Shown here: in pieces, positions 47,351 to 57,596 of the stretch | Position numbering within the stretch: position 1 is the stretch's first letter | Layout of the letters: every line of letters starts with the position of its first letter | NCBI GenBank assembly: GCA_903935095.1 | Contig: CAIZQH010000019.1 | Location: forward strand, 62,001-126,000 | Direction of reading: 5' to 3' | Length of the DNA stretch: 64,000 nucleotides | DNA from: an uncultured Flavobacteriales bacterium | GTDB taxonomy: Bacteria > Bacteroidota > Bacteroidia > Flavobacteriales_D > Crocinitomicaceae | Program-made: the position numbers and the translations under genes | The notes under the pieces: model-generated | Seen by the model: the letters and a program-made list of their open reading frames with translations, nothing else | What the model was told of the DNA's origin: nothing | Databases searched by the model: none

Positions 47351-49162
47351 TTAATGTTCTTCTTCGCCTTCGGCTAGCGGAATATCTTGGGGGATAAAGT
47401 CCACTTCAGATCCTGGCTTGGAGTAATCATATGGCCATCTGTGAACCACTGGCAAGGCTCCAGGCCAGTTACCATGCATGTGTTCTACCGGAGTTGTCCA
47501 CTCTAATGTATTAGAATTCCAAGGATTCATCGGTGCTTTTGGACCTCTGAAAATACTATAGAAGAAATTGAATAAGAAAAGGATTTGACCAAGTGCAGCG
47601 AAAATCGCGAAAATGGTAATGATAACGTTTAAGTCCAACATCATATCCGCTGATGCAGAATCTGTGTCCGCATATACTGAATAATCATAATAACGTCTTG
47701 GCGCTCCTGCTAGTCCAACAAAGTGCATTGGGAAGAATACACCATACGCTCCAATAAGTGTGATCCAGAAATGGGCATAACCTAAACGCGTATTCATCAT
47801 TTTACCAAACATTTTAGGGAACCAATGATATACTCCACCAAACATTCCAAATACGGCAGACATTCCCATTACAATATGGAAGTGCGCTACAACAAAATAG
47901 GTATCGTGCAAAGCAATATCCAAGGCTGAATCCGCAAGAATAATTCCCGTAACCCCACCTGTGATGAAGGTAGAAACCAAACCAATAGCAAATAACATCG
48001 CCGGTGTTAACACCAATGATCCTTTCCAAAGCGTTGTCAAGTAATTAAATACTTTTACCGCAGACGGAATGGCAATCAACAGGGTTGTGAATACGAATAC
48101 ACTTCCTAAGAATGGATTCATTCCTGTGACGAACATGTGGTGACCCCATACAATGAAGGATAAGAATCCAATAGCTAAAATAGAACCAATCATCGCCTTG
48201 TAACCAAAGATTGGCTTACGTGAATTAGTTGCAATGATTTCCGAGGAAAGTCCAAGCGCTGGCAATAATACGATGTAAACTTCAGGGTGACCTAAAAACC
48301 AGAATAAATGTTGGTATAATAAAGGTGATCCACCATGATTCGCTAACATTTCACCTCCAACGATGATGTCTGATAAGTAGAAAGATGTACCTGCCAATCT
48401 ATCCATCACCAACAATAATGCTGCAGAAAGTAAAACTGGGAAGGATAATACCCCTAGAATTGCTGTTACAAAGAAGGCCCAAATGGTCAATGGCATTCTT
48501 GTCATATTCATCCCTTGCGTACGTAGGTTAATTACGGTAACAATGTAGTTCAATGAGCCAATCAAAGAAGAAGCGATAAAGATAGTCATGGAGAACAACC
48601 ATAAGGTCATCCCCAATCCCGAACCGGATACTGCTTGCGGTAATGCAGAGAGTGGAGGATAGATCGTCCATCCGGCCATAGCTGGACCTGATTCAACAAA
48701 TAAAGAAACCAACATGAGAATGGAAGAAATGAAGAAGAACCAGTATGATAACATGTTCAAGAATCCCGATGCCATATCACGTGCTCCTAATTGCAAAGGG
48801 ATTAACATGTTCGAAAAGGTACCAGACAAACCACCTGTTAATAGGAAGAATACCATGATGGTACCGTGAATGGTCACCAATCCCAAATACATATCTTCTT
48901 TCAACACGCCGTTTGGAGCCCATTTTTCACCTAAGAAAAACGTCAAGAAATCAGAGCTCTCGCCTGGCCAAGCCAATTGAATGCGGAATAGGATAGACAA
49001 GATCATGGCTACCACACCCATAAATACCGCAGTCATCAAGAACTGCTTACCAATCATTTTGTGATCCTGAGAGAAAATGTATTTTGAGATAAAATTCTCT
49101 TCATGATGATGATGCTCACCATGGTGATCGTGTCCGTGTCCTTCGTGTGCTACTGAAGCCAT
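47351..49162 (-). CDS. Cytochrome c oxidase subunit I
   Basis: 603 residues with 12 or more membrane helices. CuB/heme ligands: HPEVY (~290), GHHMF and VAHFHIVMG; D-channel Asp and Asn in GARDMA and LNMLSYW; K-channel Lys in FGYKAM. So a canonical A-type aa3 proton pump. The N-terminus is His-rich (HEGHGHDHHGEHHHHEEN, 6-23). Last gene of the act-cox operon, 29 bp after the subunit II gene, followed by the terminator. Confidence 0.96.
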   Translation of the reverse strand: MASVAHEGHGHDHHGEHHHHEENFISKYIFSQDHKMIGKQFLMTAVFMGVVAMILSILFRIQLAWPGESSDFLTFFLGEKWAPNGVLKEDMYLGLVTIHGTIMVFFLLTGGLSGTFSNMLIPLQLGARDMASGFLNMLSYWFFFISSILMLVSLFVESGPAMAGWTIYPPLSALPQAVSGSGLGMTLWLFSMTIFIASSLIGSLNYIVTVINLRTQGMNMTRMPLTIWAFFVTAILGVLSFPVLLSAALLLVMDRLAGTSFYLSDIIVGGEMLANHGGSPLLYQHLFWFLGHPEVYIVLLPALGLSSEIIATNSRKPIFGYKAMIGSILAIGFLSFIVWGHHMFVTGMNPFLGSVFVFTTLLIAIPSAVKVFNYLTTLWKGSLVLTPAMLFAIGLVSTFITGGVTGIILADSALDIALHDTYFVVAHFHIVMGMSAVFGMFGGVYHWFPKMFGKMMNTRLGYAHFWITLIGAYGVFFPMHFVGLAGAPRRYYDYSVYADTDSASADMMLDLNVIITIFAIFAALGQILFLFNFFYSIFRGPKAPMNPWNSNTLEWTTPVEHMHGNWPGALPVVHRWPYDYSKPGSEVDFIPQDIPLAEGEEEH

Positions 49163-49191
49163 TTTAGTTTATTTAAAATATTATACGAATC

Positions 49192-50421
49192 TTACTTAGT
49201 CATTGTTGTGTCCAAAACCGCTGCCGTTACTGGAGCAGCTGGAGCGGGGAAATATTTATCTTTGAACGTTTCTTTTTTCTTTGTTGCCATCCAAGCATTG
49301 TACGCCGCTTTTTCCTTCACTACAACAATCATTTTCATTTTATAGTGAGCACCTCCACAAATCTTATTACACATCAAGGTGTAATTAAATGCCGGATTGT
49401 TTTTTGACTTCCGCATTTCCTCGGTAGTCATGGATGGAGTAAACTTCAAACGAGTTGGCATTCCTGGTACTGCGTTCATTTGAGCGCGCATGTGTAAGAA
49501 GAATGCCGAGTGAATGACATCTTTTGCTCTCAAAGAGATTTCATACACTTGTCCTTTACAAAGCACTAGCGTATCCTTTTGAATGATATCATCCCATGCA
49601 GAAGCATCTAGTTTTTTGTCGTGATTGGCTTTCATTTGTGCAAGCAAACGATATAATCTTTCTTTTCTCGATAATTCAGCACGAAGGGAATTCGATACTG
49701 AATCGTTAAAGATGGTATCTCTGTTGTTTAATAAATTTTGAATGCGACTTATGCCATTTGCTCCGTTCATCATGTTGTTGATAGCAGAATCAATGGTGTT
49801 CGTTGTTAACAAAGCTAATTCGTTGTTATCGGTTGTCAACTTGTAATCAAATTTACCTAACGAATTGTCTTCGCCAGCGTAACGAGCAGTCCAATCAAAT
49901 TGTTTAGAAAATAACTCTATTCGGATAGCTTCCTTGCCTGTTGGCGCGACTAAATCATTCCAAGTCTGTAAACCTAAAATAATGATCACTGCCAAAACGA
50001 TAGCCGGGACAACAGTCCAGATCATTTCTAACTTATTGTTATGCGGATAATAGAATGCTTTGACACCCGGTTTTCTTACGTATTTGTAGGTAAAGAAGAA
50101 TAACAAGAAGTTGGTGAAAAAGAAAATGATAATAACGAGTATAAAATTCAAATTCAATAGCCAATCTGTTTCTACTCCTTCAACTGACGCAGCAACTCCT
50201 CTACCTGTCCATCCGTACTCTAACATTAAGTAGATAAACCCAATAAAAAGAGCGATGATAAACCCAAGCATTAATTTAGCATTGAGGTTATTGTCTCTGT
50301 TGCTAATTTCATGCTCCTGAGTCTTTCTCAGTTTTGCTGAAATTTCGTATACACGAACCAATTGAGCAATGGCGATAGCCCCGAGAATGATGACGATTAA
50401 TATGATTAATTTATTTTCCAT
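49192..50421 (-). CDS. Cytochrome c oxidase subunit II
   Basis: 409 residues. N-terminal membrane helix, two more helices forming the hairpin (~50-70, ~90-110 and ~130-150), then the CuA cupredoxin: DVIHS with the first His, and CNKICGGAHYKM with two Cys, His and Met. No heme motif. An insertion of ~75 residues (~225-300, charged and helical, from NTIDSAINNM to AWDDIIQKD) interrupts the soluble domain between the first strands and the DVIHS part. Lies 22 bp after actF. Confidence 0.94.
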   Translation of the reverse strand: MENKLIILIVIILGAIAIAQLVRVYEISAKLRKTQEHEISNRDNNLNAKLMLGFIIALFIGFIYLMLEYGWTGRGVAASVEGVETDWLLNLNFILVIIIFFFTNFLLFFFTYKYVRKPGVKAFYYPHNNKLEMIWTVVPAIVLAVIIILGLQTWNDLVAPTGKEAIRIELFSKQFDWTARYAGEDNSLGKFDYKLTTDNNELALLTTNTIDSAINNMMNGANGISRIQNLLNNRDTIFNDSVSNSLRAELSRKERLYRLLAQMKANHDKKLDASAWDDIIQKDTLVLCKGQVYEISLRAKDVIHSAFFLHMRAQMNAVPGMPTRLKFTPSMTTEEMRKSKNNPAFNYTLMCNKICGGAHYKMKMIVVVKEKAAYNAWMATKKKETFKDKYFPAPAAPVTAAVLDTTMTK

Positions 50422-50443
50422 GATGCTTTAATGATTGTATAAA

Positions 50444-51631
50444 TTAAATTTCGTGGTGAATACTTTCATCCAAGAAAGGATGGTTAACTGGGGTTAAAGG
50501 CGATTTTGTTAAGTTTTTTAAAACCGTAAAGGCAAAGAAGCCTAACATTAACAAAGCCATTCCAATTTCTAATGCTCCGATGCGTGCGTTTGCTCCCAGC
50601 GTTCCTGCTGACACCATAATGTATACATCTAACCAGTGTCCGGTAAGGATAACCATTCCTACGAAGGTTAATATTCCTGCATTTCTTTTCGCGTCTCTCG
50701 ACATTAAAATCAACATTGGAAAAGCAAAATTGATAATGAACATGGAGAAGTATAATACCTTAAAGTTTGCGATACGTGTCATGTAATAAGCTACTTCCTC
50801 ACCAATGTTTGCGTACCAAATCAACATAAATTGAGAGAACCAAAGGTATGACCACAAGAACGAAGTGGCGAAGGTCCATTTACCTAAATCATGAATGTGA
50901 GAGTCATTTACTTTTTGTAAGTAACCTAATTTCTTTAAGTAAAGTGTTGTTAAAACAAGAACAACCATGGTAGAACACCACATGCCTGCGAATGTATACC
51001 ATCCGTAAAGTGTAGAGAACCAGTGTACATCAATTGACATCAACCAATCCCAAGCGGAAGTTGAACTAAAAACCGCAAAGAATACAAGGAACATCGCTCC
51101 TTTTTTGTAATTCTGAAAATGTAAATCAGTTCCACCTATGCGGTCTTCTTCCGCTGATCTTTTTTGAAATCCACGCAAGAACAGAATATAGGTAGCAAAA
51201 TAAACGATGGTTCTAATCCAGAAGAACAGGGGATTTAAATATGCTGACTTATTTGCAATGATTTCGTCATGCTCCAATACTTTAGCATCCATCCAAATAT
51301 AAATGTGTGCACCATCGTTCAATGTTATTACTAACAAAACTAAACCTAATACACCCATTCCGTAAGGCAAGAATCCAGCAACTCCTTCGATGACTCTTTT
51401 TACCGAAGCATACCAACCAGTTTCTGTTGCGTATTGCAGTGACAAGAAGAATAAAGCTCCAAGTCCAAGGGCAAAGAAGAAGAATCCACTGATTAATCCA
51501 CTACCTAGAAATCGAGTTAAGAAATGATGGTCGTTCATGTTCATCAACACGCCGACGATGGTCAATAACAATCCAACTCCCATGAGTCCGAAAGTTACAT
51601 TTTTTGCTTTTTTGGTTATTTGAAATTCCAT
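50444..51631 (-). CDS. actF: Alternative complex III subunit ActF (quinone-binding, NrfD-like)
   Basis: 395 residues with ~10 membrane helices, an NrfD-like fold. WDWLMSIDVHWFSTLYGWYTFAG and MWCSTMVVLVL, and an FSQFMLIWYANIGEE stretch are typical. With ActC it makes the menaquinol site and proton pathway. In operon between actE (13 bp) and coxB (22 bp). Confidence 0.94.
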   Translation of the reverse strand: MEFQITKKAKNVTFGLMGVGLLLTIVGVLMNMNDHHFLTRFLGSGLISGFFFFALGLGALFFLSLQYATETGWYASVKRVIEGVAGFLPYGMGVLGLVLLVITLNDGAHIYIWMDAKVLEHDEIIANKSAYLNPLFFWIRTIVYFATYILFLRGFQKRSAEEDRIGGTDLHFQNYKKGAMFLVFFAVFSSTSAWDWLMSIDVHWFSTLYGWYTFAGMWCSTMVVLVLTTLYLKKLGYLQKVNDSHIHDLGKWTFATSFLWSYLWFSQFMLIWYANIGEEVAYYMTRIANFKVLYFSMFIINFAFPMLILMSRDAKRNAGILTFVGMVILTGHWLDVYIMVSAGTLGANARIGALEIGMALLMLGFFAFTVLKNLTKSPLTPVNHPFLDESIHHEI

Positions 51632-51644
51632 TTCTTGAGATCGT

Positions 51645-52388
51645 TTAAGGTTTAACAGCCATTGTATCAGATACTACTGCAGACATTACTGGTTTTCCTG
51701 TTGCATCAAATTTCCCATAATCTTTATTCTGGAACTGACGAACGTAATGTACTAATGTCCATATTTCCTTTTTAGAAAGAATTGATCCATGTGAACCCAT
51801 CATTCCTTTACCATAATAAATCGAATAAAACATTTGACCATCAGACAGGTTTGCTAAGTTCGCATAGTTAGGAACACCTACATATGCACCGCTAATAACC
51901 ATTGGTCCATTTCCATCACCTTTTTCACCATGACAGTGCTGACACATAGCTGTAAATAGCTCTTTTCCATTCGCCAAAATTTTCTCTCCATTTAGGACAT
52001 TGATTCCCATTGGATTTTTATCTGCTGCTGCTAATGTGTATTCATCTGATAGCGATACATCTACACCATATAATCCGTGAGATTCTCTAAAAGCCACATT
52101 TGGTTTTCTAAAATAAGGAAGCATCAACTTCACTTCAGCAGTATCCGTTCCATAGTAAGGAATGGTATTTCTTGCAGGAATTCTTGCGGATAACAATACC
52201 TTTTTCGATTCATCGATACGGCCTCTCACTTCGCCATAATCCACATAAGGTTCTATTGAAGGCGTGCGATACATATCAGGTGCATATTCAAAACCTGGGC
52301 TATCCGCATCAGATTTACATGAATTGAGCATCAATAATGATAACGTTAACGCAGACGTACCTATGATTGCAAATACATTTCTTTTCAT
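51645..52388 (-). CDS. actE: Alternative complex III subunit ActE (monoheme cytochrome c)
   Basis: 247 residues. A lipoprotein signal with Cys24 (LNSCKSD), then one CQHCH heme site (~160) with GEKGDGNGPM, and Met ligand probably in GKGMMGSHGS. Membrane-anchored electron carrier of the complex. In the operon between actD (14 bp) and actF. Confidence 0.95.
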   Translation of the reverse strand: MKRNVFAIIGTSALTLSLLMLNSCKSDADSPGFEYAPDMYRTPSIEPYVDYGEVRGRIDESKKVLLSARIPARNTIPYYGTDTAEVKLMLPYFRKPNVAFRESHGLYGVDVSLSDEYTLAAADKNPMGINVLNGEKILANGKELFTAMCQHCHGEKGDGNGPMVISGAYVGVPNYANLANLSDGQMFYSIYYGKGMMGSHGSILSKKEIWTLVHYVRQFQNKDYGKFDATGKPVMSAVVSDTMAVKP

Positions 52389-52402
52389 CTTACGTTCGTT
52401 TC

Positions 52403-52939
52403 TTAATTAATTTCCTTTTTATCTAATTCGAAGAATCCTGTTTCTTTCAACATTTCATCAAGTTCTGCTTCGGTAATGCCGTGGTTTTCATTCAAACGGA
52501 TTTCCATGACAAATTTATCATCTGTTGTACGAGGATCTGGGTTTTGTGCGGGCATTCCGGGCAATGTTTTATTTCTCAATAAATATGTGATTGCCATTCC
52601 GTGTGCTGCACAAAGTACCGTAAACTCAAAACTGATTGGAACAAATGCCAACATATTGTCTAGGTAGGTAAAATTTGGTTTACCACCAATATTCATGGGC
52701 CAATCTGAAACCATGAAATAACGCATTCCCAATGTTGCAACTGTCAAACCAGTTATTCCATATAAGAAAGCCATGATTCCTAGACGTGTATTCTTAATTC
52801 CAATAATCGGATCAATGCCGTGGATTGGAAATGGAGAGAACACTTCAGAAATTTTGACGCCTTTCGAAACGAGTTTTTTCGCACTGTCTTTCAATGCCTC
52901 GTCGTCGTCATACATTACATAAATTACTTTATCTGACAT
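52403..52939 (-). CDS. actD: Alternative complex III subunit ActD (DUF3341)
   Basis: 178 residues: an alpha/beta part (VIYVMYDDDEALKDSAKKLVSKGVKISEVFSPFPIHGID) followed by two membrane helices (~57-77 and ~98-118) and a polar C-terminus (VMEIRLNENHGITEAELDEML). This is the DUF3341 subunit of act complexes. Starts 10 bp after actC. Confidence 0.95.
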   Translation of the reverse strand: MSDKVIYVMYDDDEALKDSAKKLVSKGVKISEVFSPFPIHGIDPIIGIKNTRLGIMAFLYGITGLTVATLGMRYFMVSDWPMNIGGKPNFTYLDNMLAFVPISFEFTVLCAAHGMAITYLLRNKTLPGMPAQNPDPRTTDDKFVMEIRLNENHGITEAELDEMLKETGFFELDKKEIN

Positions 52940-52949
52940 ACCCTAGGGA

Positions 52950-54338
52950 TTAATGGTGTTTGTGATAATCTGGTGATTCCTTGTACGATTGTCCTGATCC
53001 TTTCAAGATCGTTTTCACTTCATTCAAGGCTAATACTGGGAAGAAACGAGCAAACAACAAGAAGAAAACAAAGAACAATCCGATTGTTCCAATATAGACC
53101 CCAATGTCGATGTGACTCGGGAAGTGCATACTCCATGCTGCAGGAATGTAGTCTCTGTGGATAGAGGTTACGATAATCACATAACGCTCGAACCACATAC
53201 CAATATTTACCACAATGGAAATAAAGAATGTAAACATTAAACTTCTTCTTAATTTAGGAATCCACATTAACTGAGGAGAGACAACATTACATGTCATCAT
53301 CGAAAAATATGCCCACCAGTAAGGTCCAGTTGCGCGGTTGATGAATGCATATGATTCATATTCCACACCTGAATACCAAGAGATGAACAATTCCGTGATG
53401 TATGCAGTACCTACAATTGATCCAGTTACCATGATGACGATGTTCATATACTCCACGTGTTTTGTGTGAATATATGCTTCAAGTCCCATTGCTTTTCTCA
53501 TCACCAACAACAAGGTTTGAACCATCGCGAATCCAGAGAAAACTGCTCCCGCAACGAAGTACGGAGGGAAGATTGTTGTATGCCATCCTGGAATTACCGA
53601 TGTAGCAAAGTCAAAGGATACAATCGAGTGAACCGAGAATACCAATGGTGTTGCCAATCCTGCTAATACAAGGGAAACTAATTCGAAACGGTTCCAATGT
53701 TTTGCACGGCCAGACCAACCAAATGACAAAATCGAGTACATTTTTTTCGATAATGGTTTCTTAGCGCGGTCACGTATCGTAGCAAAATCTGGAATCAAAC
53801 CGATGTACCAGAAAACCAACGATACTGATAAGTAAGTAGAAATCGCAAATACATCCCAAAGCAAAGGAGAGTTGAAGTTCACCCAAAGAGATCCGAATTG
53901 ATTTGGCAAAGGAAGTACCCAATATCCAACCCATAAACGACCCATGTGAATTAATGGAAATAATCCAGCCATGAATACGGCGAAAATAGTCATCGCCTCA
54001 GCTGAACGGTTAATCGCCATTCTCCATTTTTGGCGGAATAATAAAAGCACAGCTGAAATCAAGGTTCCCGCGTGACCAATACCTACCCACCAAACGAAGT
54101 TGGTAATATCCCAAGCCCATCCAATAGTTTTATTCAATCCCCAAACTCCAATACCTGTCCCTAATAAGTATAGAATACATCCTACACCATACAATCCAAT
54201 GATCAAAGCAATCCCAAATAATGTGTACCACATTTTAGGCGCTTTATCTTCGATTGGGCGACAAACATCTTCTGTAATATCATGGTAGGTCTTATGACCT
54301 AAAATGAGGGGTTCTCTGATTGCTGCTTCCTTTTGCAT
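52950..54338 (-). CDS. actC: Alternative complex III subunit ActC (NrfD-like, quinone-binding)
   Basis: 462 residues with ~10 membrane helices (for example GRLWVGYWVLPLPNQFGSL and HWNRFELVSLVLAG). NrfD/PsrC family; by homology to the solved complexes it holds one quinol site and half a proton channel. Follows actB by 18 bp. Confidence 0.96.
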   Translation of the reverse strand: MQKEAAIREPLILGHKTYHDITEDVCRPIEDKAPKMWYTLFGIALIIGLYGVGCILYLLGTGIGVWGLNKTIGWAWDITNFVWWVGIGHAGTLISAVLLLFRQKWRMAINRSAEAMTIFAVFMAGLFPLIHMGRLWVGYWVLPLPNQFGSLWVNFNSPLLWDVFAISTYLSVSLVFWYIGLIPDFATIRDRAKKPLSKKMYSILSFGWSGRAKHWNRFELVSLVLAGLATPLVFSVHSIVSFDFATSVIPGWHTTIFPPYFVAGAVFSGFAMVQTLLLVMRKAMGLEAYIHTKHVEYMNIVIMVTGSIVGTAYITELFISWYSGVEYESYAFINRATGPYWWAYFSMMTCNVVSPQLMWIPKLRRSLMFTFFISIVVNIGMWFERYVIIVTSIHRDYIPAAWSMHFPSHIDIGVYIGTIGLFFVFFLLFARFFPVLALNEVKTILKGSGQSYKESPDYHKHH

Positions 54339-54356
54339 TTCAGTTATTTAAATTGA

Positions 54357-57300
54357 TTAATGATGTTTATTGTTTCCTCCGTGATGTGCTTCAACTTGTA
54401 ATTTACTTAACAAGTCATTTTTCTCATTTCGCACTTTCACTTGGTACCAAACATTTGGTTTAACACCAACTTCTTCTAATGCTTGATAAGCCCGTGTTGC
54501 TTCAGATTTTGTACGAATCACTGATTTCAAATCGTTCCAGTCTCCAACAGTGATCGCGTTAGTTGGACAAGAATCAGAACACGCTGTGGCGAATTCACCA
54601 TCAACAATTTCTCTTGCTTCTTTCTTCGCTACTAATTTCGTTGATTGAATGCGTTGAACACATAGTGAACATTTTTCCATCACCCCTCTTGTACGAACGG
54701 TTACATCTGGATTTAATACCATACGTCCTAAATCGTCCTGTGCAGGATTGACTTCTGTCACTTTTTTGTATGATGGATAATTAAACCAGTTGAAGCGACG
54801 TACTTTATATGGACAATTGTTCGCACAATACCTTGTACCGATACAACGGTTATAAGCCATCTGGTTTAATCCTTCATTACTGTGTGTCGTTGCTGCAACC
54901 GGACAAACCGTTTCACACGGTGCGTGATTACAGTGGTGACACATCATAGGCATATGTAATACTTTCGGATTTTCCGCAGCTAATTCTGCTTTATCAAAAG
55001 AGAACGTTTCTTTGTCCTTTCTTGTTCCTACAGCTGCTTCTTCGTCTGATGCAAAATAACGATCAATGCGCAACCAGTGCATTTCACGACCTCTTCTTAC
55101 TTCATCTTTCCCAACTACAGGGACATTGTTTTCAGATTGACATGCGATCAAACACGTTCCACAACCAATACATGAAGAAAGATCAATGCTCATTCCCCAA
55201 CGGTGACCAACTTTTTCAATTGGATGTGCATCCCATAAGTCAAACTCTGAAACAGGTGCTTCCACGTGGTTACCGTGTTCATCCAATTTCTGTAAGGTAT
55301 GAGGAGGGTTGAATGCGCTTCTGTCATTGTTTTGATAGATATCCAATGTTGTCTCGCGAACAATTGAATAGCGGCCCATTACTGTGTGGTGAATTTGTGT
55401 TGCTGCGATTGGATACACACCTTCTGATGCGCCAACTGTTACAGCAGCAGCATATTCAAATGTCGCTCCGTTGGAAACCATTGCATAAACATTTGCCCCG
55501 ATCGGCTTGCGATTTCCCGCTTCGTTTAATTCATATCCACCGTATTCTTTTGTTTGGAAAGCTGCTTTACCAATTTTCTCTCCATTCGCTCCACGACCGT
55601 ATCCTAATGCGATACCGATTGTTTTAGGCGCTTGTCCTGGCAATGGATAAACGGGCAATGTTACACTCTTCCCATTTACTTTAACTGTTGTTAAGTTAAG
55701 TCCGTGTTCCTGATCGTATGTCGTAACAAAACCTTTCGCTGTCATTTCAACAGGATTCATGGTAATGTAATTATCCCAAGTTACTTTCGTAATTGGATCT
55801 GGCAACTCTTGTAACCAAGGATTGTTTGCATGAGCACCTGTACCAATTCCCGCTTTTTGATAGAAAGAAACTTCCCATTCAGCAGATTTTGGCAATGTGG
55901 CAATTTTCGCATCCGCATAAACCAATGTACTTGGGGCAAGCACTTGAGGCATCACACTATTGTGAATAGCCATTGCGAAGTCAGCCATTGGGAATTTAGC
56001 AGCAAACGTTGCTTGAATGTAGTCATAAGCGACAGAAGAATCTTTTCCACCACGTACAGCTTTTCCATTCCATACTAACAATGATTCTAGAGCAGAAGCA
56101 GTTGCTTCACCTAGCGGACGAATGGTTGGTTGAGCTAATGCATATTCACTTGCTTTCGCTTCAAAATCACCCCATGATTCCAATGCATGGAAACCAGGAC
56201 AAACGTAAGAGCAAAGCGATGCTGTTTCATCTGCATAAGATGAAATAGCAACAGATGTTTTAATTTTTTTCAATCCTTTCGCAAATGCATCACCATTAGG
56301 TAAGGTATACGCAGGATTCACATCCATCATTAAGAGTACATCTGGACCAGCCCCAGCGACAACATCTTTTACCAATTTGGAAACTTTCGCATCCTCTGAT
56401 TGGAAAAGATTGACTGGATTCGCTAAATCGATGGTTGTCCCGTATGCTTTTAATAAGTCATTCAACTTGTTAGTCAGTTGTTGAACACCAATATTATTAG
56501 ATCCAGAAACAACTAATGATTCATTTTTAGATTTTTTCAGTGCTTTAATCGCCTCATCAGCTATCGCTTTCGCTGCAGCATTTAACTCAGCAGAGATTCC
56601 AGCGTTTCCACCTAAACCTTTAATAATATATGCTAATACAGCCGCTTGTTCAGACGGTTTGATCATTCCACGGTAATCTGCATTCGATCCAGTTACGGAC
56701 AATACTGTTTCAAATTGAATGTGTTTTGACATCCAAGCCGCATCTGGATTACGCGTTGCAGCGTATTGTCCTGTAAATTCTGTTGCTAACAACCACGTAT
56801 TCAAAAAGTCTGCATCAACAGAAACGATCGTTTTTGCTTTCGAGAAATCGTAGCTTGGAATCACTCTTGCTCCAAAATTAGCTAAGTTCGCTTCACGCAT
56901 ACCAGCGTAAGAAACAGCATCGTATTGGATGTGTTGGAATTTACTTCCATTTTCTCCGTTTAATGAAACAGACATTTCAGCAATAGCACGCTTCACAGAA
57001 GGACTAATGATGGTGTTCGTCAATAAGGTTACTGATTTCGCTGATTGAATCGCCGACGAAATTGCTTTGTCGATCGATGACCAAGAAGCATTCGTTCCGC
57101 CTGCAGTTGGGGATGACAAACGCTCACTATCGTACAGGCCTAAAACGGACGCAACGATTTGTGCATTTACTCCTCCTTTGGTGAAACCGAAATCTTTGTT
57201 TCCTTTCACAAAAATTGGACGAGCCTCGCGCGTTTTCACTAAAATACTCGCATAAGAATTTCCATCGTAATACGTGCTTGTATACCATGTTGGCATTCCC

Positions 57301-57563
57301 GGAGTCACGTTTTCAGGTTTGATCACATAAGGAACAACCTTTGTTACAGGAGCTTCACATGCAGCAAGGGTTGCCGCAGCAACGGAGAATCCTAAAAATT
57401 TAAGAAAATCTCTTCTTGCAGTAGAAGTTTCAGCTAATTTTTCGTCTGACAAAAATTCCTCAACCGTTTGTTGATTCGGAAATTCTTGTTCTTTATGCTT
57501 AATGAATTCAGGAGTCTCCTTTAATTCTTCAAGTCCTTTCCAATATTTTCTAGTCATTCCCAT
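54357..57563 (-). CDS. actB: Alternative complex III subunit ActB (molybdopterin-like plus Fe-S)
   Basis: 1068 residues. Twin-arginine signal RRDFLKF at 50-56, followed by a lipobox with Cys69 (LAAC), so a Tat-exported lipoprotein. The long central part is the molybdopterin-oxidoreductase-like domain, which in act complexes has no Mo cofactor. The C-terminus carries ferredoxin-like clusters: CIGCGTCLIAC, CHHCNHAPCETVC, CIGTRYCANNC, CSLC and CSDSC. Electrons go from the quinol through these to the hemes. Lies 33 bp after actA. Confidence 0.96.
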   Translation of the reverse strand: MGMTRKYWKGLEELKETPEFIKHKEQEFPNQQTVEEFLSDEKLAETSTARRDFLKFLGFSVAAATLAACEAPVTKVVPYVIKPENVTPGMPTWYTSTYYDGNSYASILVKTREARPIFVKGNKDFGFTKGGVNAQIVASVLGLYDSERLSSPTAGGTNASWSSIDKAISSAIQSAKSVTLLTNTIISPSVKRAIAEMSVSLNGENGSKFQHIQYDAVSYAGMREANLANFGARVIPSYDFSKAKTIVSVDADFLNTWLLATEFTGQYAATRNPDAAWMSKHIQFETVLSVTGSNADYRGMIKPSEQAAVLAYIIKGLGGNAGISAELNAAAKAIADEAIKALKKSKNESLVVSGSNNIGVQQLTNKLNDLLKAYGTTIDLANPVNLFQSEDAKVSKLVKDVVAGAGPDVLLMMDVNPAYTLPNGDAFAKGLKKIKTSVAISSYADETASLCSYVCPGFHALESWGDFEAKASEYALAQPTIRPLGEATASALESLLVWNGKAVRGGKDSSVAYDYIQATFAAKFPMADFAMAIHNSVMPQVLAPSTLVYADAKIATLPKSAEWEVSFYQKAGIGTGAHANNPWLQELPDPITKVTWDNYITMNPVEMTAKGFVTTYDQEHGLNLTTVKVNGKSVTLPVYPLPGQAPKTIGIALGYGRGANGEKIGKAAFQTKEYGGYELNEAGNRKPIGANVYAMVSNGATFEYAAAVTVGASEGVYPIAATQIHHTVMGRYSIVRETTLDIYQNNDRSAFNPPHTLQKLDEHGNHVEAPVSEFDLWDAHPIEKVGHRWGMSIDLSSCIGCGTCLIACQSENNVPVVGKDEVRRGREMHWLRIDRYFASDEEAAVGTRKDKETFSFDKAELAAENPKVLHMPMMCHHCNHAPCETVCPVAATTHSNEGLNQMAYNRCIGTRYCANNCPYKVRRFNWFNYPSYKKVTEVNPAQDDLGRMVLNPDVTVRTRGVMEKCSLCVQRIQSTKLVAKKEAREIVDGEFATACSDSCPTNAITVGDWNDLKSVIRTKSEATRAYQALEEVGVKPNVWYQVKVRNEKNDLLSKLQVEAHHGGNNKHH

Positions 57564-57596
57564 AGTCTTTTCTTCGACAAGAATATTATTAATTTA

